Assembly: GCA_022839525.1 (NCBI GenBank)
Contig: JALHET010000104.1
Span: 1-6,811, forward strand
Source: Lentisphaerota bacterium
GTDB lineage: Bacteria > Verrucomicrobiota > Kiritimatiellia > RFP12 > UBA1067
Direction of reading: 5' to 3'
Length of the DNA: 6,811 nucleotides
In this document: positions 5,306 to 6,811 of the stretch, piece by piece
Layout: each line of letters starts with the position of its first letter
How positions within the stretch are numbered: position 1 is the first letter of the stretch
The notes under the pieces: model-generated
Told to the model about the DNA's origin: nothing
The model's database searches: none
What the model saw: the letters and a program-made list of their open reading frames with translations, nothing else
Translations under genes and position numbers: made by a program

Positions 5306-5713
5306 ATGATCAGTCCGGGAACCATCGATAAAATCAAAGCCCGCATGGCGTTGGCCAGCGTATTTGAAGAGGATTTGGAGGAGTCCTTTATTCTGGGCTC
5401 AGGCCCGGGCGGCCAGAAGGTCAACAAGACATCCTCAACGGTCCGGCTCTATCATGCGCCCAGCGGAGTCACGGTCAAATATGGCGAGAGTCGGTCGCGC
5501 GAGCAGAACCGCTGGATGGCGCGCCGGGAGTTGGCCGAAAAAATCCTGGAAAAGGCGAACGCGGCCGAGTCCGTGCGCCGGCAGGAGACCGAAAGGATCC
5601 GCCGCCAGAAGCGCCGCCGTTCGCGGCGTCAGAAAGCGAAAATCCTTGACGATAAACGGCGGCACGGGGAGAAAAAAGCGGCACGGGGCAAGATATCCGG
5701 ATACGATTTTTGA
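5306..5713 (+). CDS. Small GGQ-domain peptide-chain-release-factor-like protein (ribosome rescue)
   Basis: The 135-residue protein carries the RF-1 catalytic domain but no stop-codon recognition domain. GSGPGGQKVNKTSSTVRL (31-48) contains the GGQ motif (35-37) that enters the peptidyl transferase centre and hydrolyses peptidyl-tRNA. SGVTVKYGESRSREQNRWMARREL (53-76) completes the domain. Residues 88-129 form a very basic, probably helical tail rich in Arg, Lys and Gln. In ArfB the basic tail enters the empty mRNA channel of stalled ribosomes. In layout and length it resembles ArfB/YaeJ (140 residues in E. coli) and mitochondrial MTRFR (C12orf65). The short link between the GGQ loop and the following strand looks more like MTRFR and the release factors than like ArfB. 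The role in rescuing stalled ribosomes is inferred from the domain; the exact subfamily is uncertain. No ribosome binding site precedes ATG 5306. Confidence 0.82.
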   Translation: MISPGTIDKIKARMALASVFEEDLEESFILGSGPGGQKVNKTSSTVRLYHAPSGVTVKYGESRSREQNRWMARRELAEKILEKANAAESVRRQETERIRRQKRRRSRRQKAKILDDKRRHGEKKAARGKISGYDF

Positions 5714-5735
5714 GAAATTATTTTTATGCCTGTAC

Positions 5736-5765
5736 TTGACCTCCCCCCCTGTCTAGTGGCACAAT
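5736..5765 (+). promoter_or_regulatory. Likely promoter of the pseudopilin gene
   Basis: TTGACC (5736-5741) and CACAAT (5760-5765) are separated by 18 bases that include a run of seven C. The -35 matches five of six consensus bases and the -10 four of six. Transcription would start near 5772, giving a leader of about 47 bases with a strong AAGGAG site (5808-5813). Confidence 0.5.
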
Positions 5766-5818
5766 AGATTTACAAATGAAAAAAGCGGTCCAGGATCGGG
5801 CTGCGTGAAGGAGAAAAA

Positions 5819-6577
5819 ATGACAACTACTACAAAACAAGGCTTTACCCTCGTTGAATTGCTCGTCGTAATCGGCATCTTGGGTATTCTTTCCGCAGCAC
5901 TCTTCCCCGCTATCGGTAATGCGGTACTGAAAGCCAACATGACGTCTGTCGGCACGCGTGGGCGCGATATCTTTGTCGCCATCACCGGCGCCAACACGGA
6001 GCGCGAGCCGCTGGGTCTTGGAAATGTGTGGCCTAAAACAAAACTCCCCGATGGCGTGACGGGTGGTGGTGCAGATGCGGACATTTCTGAGCAGACGTTT
6101 TCGACAAGTTCAAAATATTTTGAAGAGTTGATGGACAGTGAAAATTTCGGGAAAGCAGAGTGGGCGCCGTATGTCAACGGCATTGATTTCTCGAAATTGT
6201 CCGGTGCGGGGGTTCCCGCAAAACCTGATGCGGGGGGAGAACTCAAATCAGCAAACAACATGTGGACGATAGCGGCTGACGTGCGGGATGAAATGGAGGA
6301 TATCATTCCGATTTTGGTGACACGAAATGTTAAAGAAGACGAAACGATTCTTAAAAAGAAAATCAGCAACCCTTCAAAAACACGGGTTGATAAATGGTAC
6401 ATTGAAGAAGGCGAACGGAAAACACCCTTTTCAAACAAAGGTTTTGTGATGGTTCGTAAAGGCGGAGCGGTTTTCACCCTGAGTTCAAGGTATGTGAATG
6501 AATTCACGGTTTACCAGGGGCAGTCCTTTGACACCACACTCGGCGGGAGTGAAGGGATCAAGTACCTTATCCCTTGA
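5819..6577 (+). CDS. Type II secretion/type IV pilin-like protein with prepilin N-terminus
   Basis: The 252-residue protein begins with a classic class III signal: an eight-residue leader MTTTTKQG, a prepilin peptidase site before Phe9, Glu13 (mature Glu5) and a hydrophobic helix FTLVELLVVIGILGILSAALFPAI (9-32). The prepilin peptidase would cut and methylate it, and the helix would anchor it in the inner membrane or pack it into a pseudopilus. The rest (33-252) is a soluble domain that I cannot assign to a named family. It is rich in charged residues and includes NNMWTIAADVRDE (146-158), ILVTRN (165-170) and a C-terminal GFVMVRKGGAVFTLSSRYV (208-226). AAGGAG (5808-5813) five bases upstream fixes the start. 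Codon use is clearly more A+T-rich than in its neighbours, and no other pilus or secretion genes are near. It looks like one of the many scattered pseudopilin paralogues known in PVC bacteria. Confidence 0.85.
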   Translation: MTTTTKQGFTLVELLVVIGILGILSAALFPAIGNAVLKANMTSVGTRGRDIFVAITGANTEREPLGLGNVWPKTKLPDGVTGGGADADISEQTFSTSSKYFEELMDSENFGKAEWAPYVNGIDFSKLSGAGVPAKPDAGGELKSANNMWTIAADVRDEMEDIIPILVTRNVKEDETILKKKISNPSKTRVDKWYIEEGERKTPFSNKGFVMVRKGGAVFTLSSRYVNEFTVYQGQSFDTTLGGSEGIKYLIP

Positions 6578-6616
6578 GAATTGGTCGAATCGACATAGAG
6601 GGGATATCCATTTTGG

Positions 6617-6644
6617 AGGAGCGGGCCGCCGCTCCTTTTTTTTT
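6617..6644 (+). terminator. Intrinsic terminator downstream of the pseudopilin gene
   Basis: AGGAGCGG (6617-6624) and CCGCTCCT (6629-6636) form a perfect 8-bp G+C-rich stem with the tetraloop GCCG, running into nine consecutive T residues (6636-6644). It lies 39 bases after the pseudopilin stop and separates this gene from priA, so the pseudopilin is a single-gene transcription unit. Confidence 0.92.
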
Positions 6645-6677
6645 GAAGATCGCCTTGATTGATGGCGGAGCAAGACG

Positions 6678-6811
6678 ATGACCGTGCGTGTGGCAACAGA
6701 AATCTCGGCGGACCGGCTTTTCGACTATGCCGTCCCCGAAGCGCTCGCGCCCCGTATCCGCGCGGGGCAGCGTGTCCGCGTGCCTTTTGGCGGACGCACG
6801 GTGGACGCCTA
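6678..6811 (+). CDS. priA: Primosomal protein N' (PriA helicase), N-terminal part (runs off the right edge)
   Basis: The first 44 residues are present. RLFDYAVPEAL (13-23) followed by AGQRVRVPFGGR (29-40) matches the start of PriA, where this 3'-DNA-binding domain recognises the 3' end of the leading strand at stalled forks before the helicase domains reload the replisome. ATG 6678 is preceded by GGAG (6667-6670) at seven bases, and an in-frame TGA at 6660-6662 rules out an upstream start. Because a strong terminator ends only 33 bases upstream, priA needs a promoter in the short remaining gap or overlapping the terminator; none is obvious. The helicase motifs lie beyond the window, so the assignment rests on the N-terminal motif only. 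Confidence 0.85.
   Translation, partial: MTVRVATEISADRLFDYAVPEALAPRIRAGQRVRVPFGGRTVDA

Noticed and set aside
5694..5703. TATCCGGATA palindrome near the end of the release-factor-like gene as a terminator
   Set aside because: It is a loop-less 10-bp palindrome inside the coding sequence, and the following T-rich stretch is interrupted, so it is not a credible intrinsic terminator.

Overview
The window looks like ordinary chromosome of a Gram-negative bacterium with high G+C content. Lipid A genes of the LpxI/LpxB type, an FGGY sugar kinase of the rhamnulokinase kind and a large lone type II-style pseudopilin together suggest the PVC superphylum (Kiritimatiellota, Lentisphaerota or Verrucomicrobiota). 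That placement is inference; there is no rRNA or other marker to confirm it. Genes fill most of the window and run in both directions.

Layout, left to right. (1) The minus-strand 5' part of a rhamnulokinase-like kinase runs off the left edge. (2) A 147-bp divergent intergenic region carries a promoter on each strand. (3) lpxI and lpxB, the UDP-2,3-diacylglucosamine hydrolase and the lipid A disaccharide synthase, form a plus-strand pair that performs consecutive steps of lipid A synthesis. (4) A 74-bp palindromic element, flanked by a perfect 8-bp direct repeat, sits on the lpxB stop codon. (5) argS follows, with its own likely promoter downstream of the element. (6) Between the convergent argS and DJ-1 genes lies an unusual array of 8-bp GTTAG units, three in one orientation and four in the other. 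(7) A minus-strand DJ-1/PfpI family gene is next. (8) A 242-bp divergent spacer leads to a small GGQ-domain release-factor-like gene for ribosome rescue. (9) A pseudopilin gene, visibly richer in A+T than its neighbours, has its own promoter, a strong Shine-Dalgarno sequence and a clear intrinsic terminator. (10) The first 44 codons of priA run off the right edge.

Functionally this is mostly housekeeping: lipid A synthesis, translation (argS, ribosome rescue), replication restart (priA) and sugar catabolism. No defence system, CRISPR array, prophage or transposase gene is visible. The parts that are not routine are non-coding: the small inverted-repeat element with an apparent target-site duplication and a tRNA T-arm-like core, the octamer array at the argS/DJ-1 junction, and two genes (lpxI and the release-factor-like gene) whose -10 hexamers lie only 6-7 bases upstream of the ATG, with no Shine-Dalgarno sequence, as expected for leaderless mRNAs.
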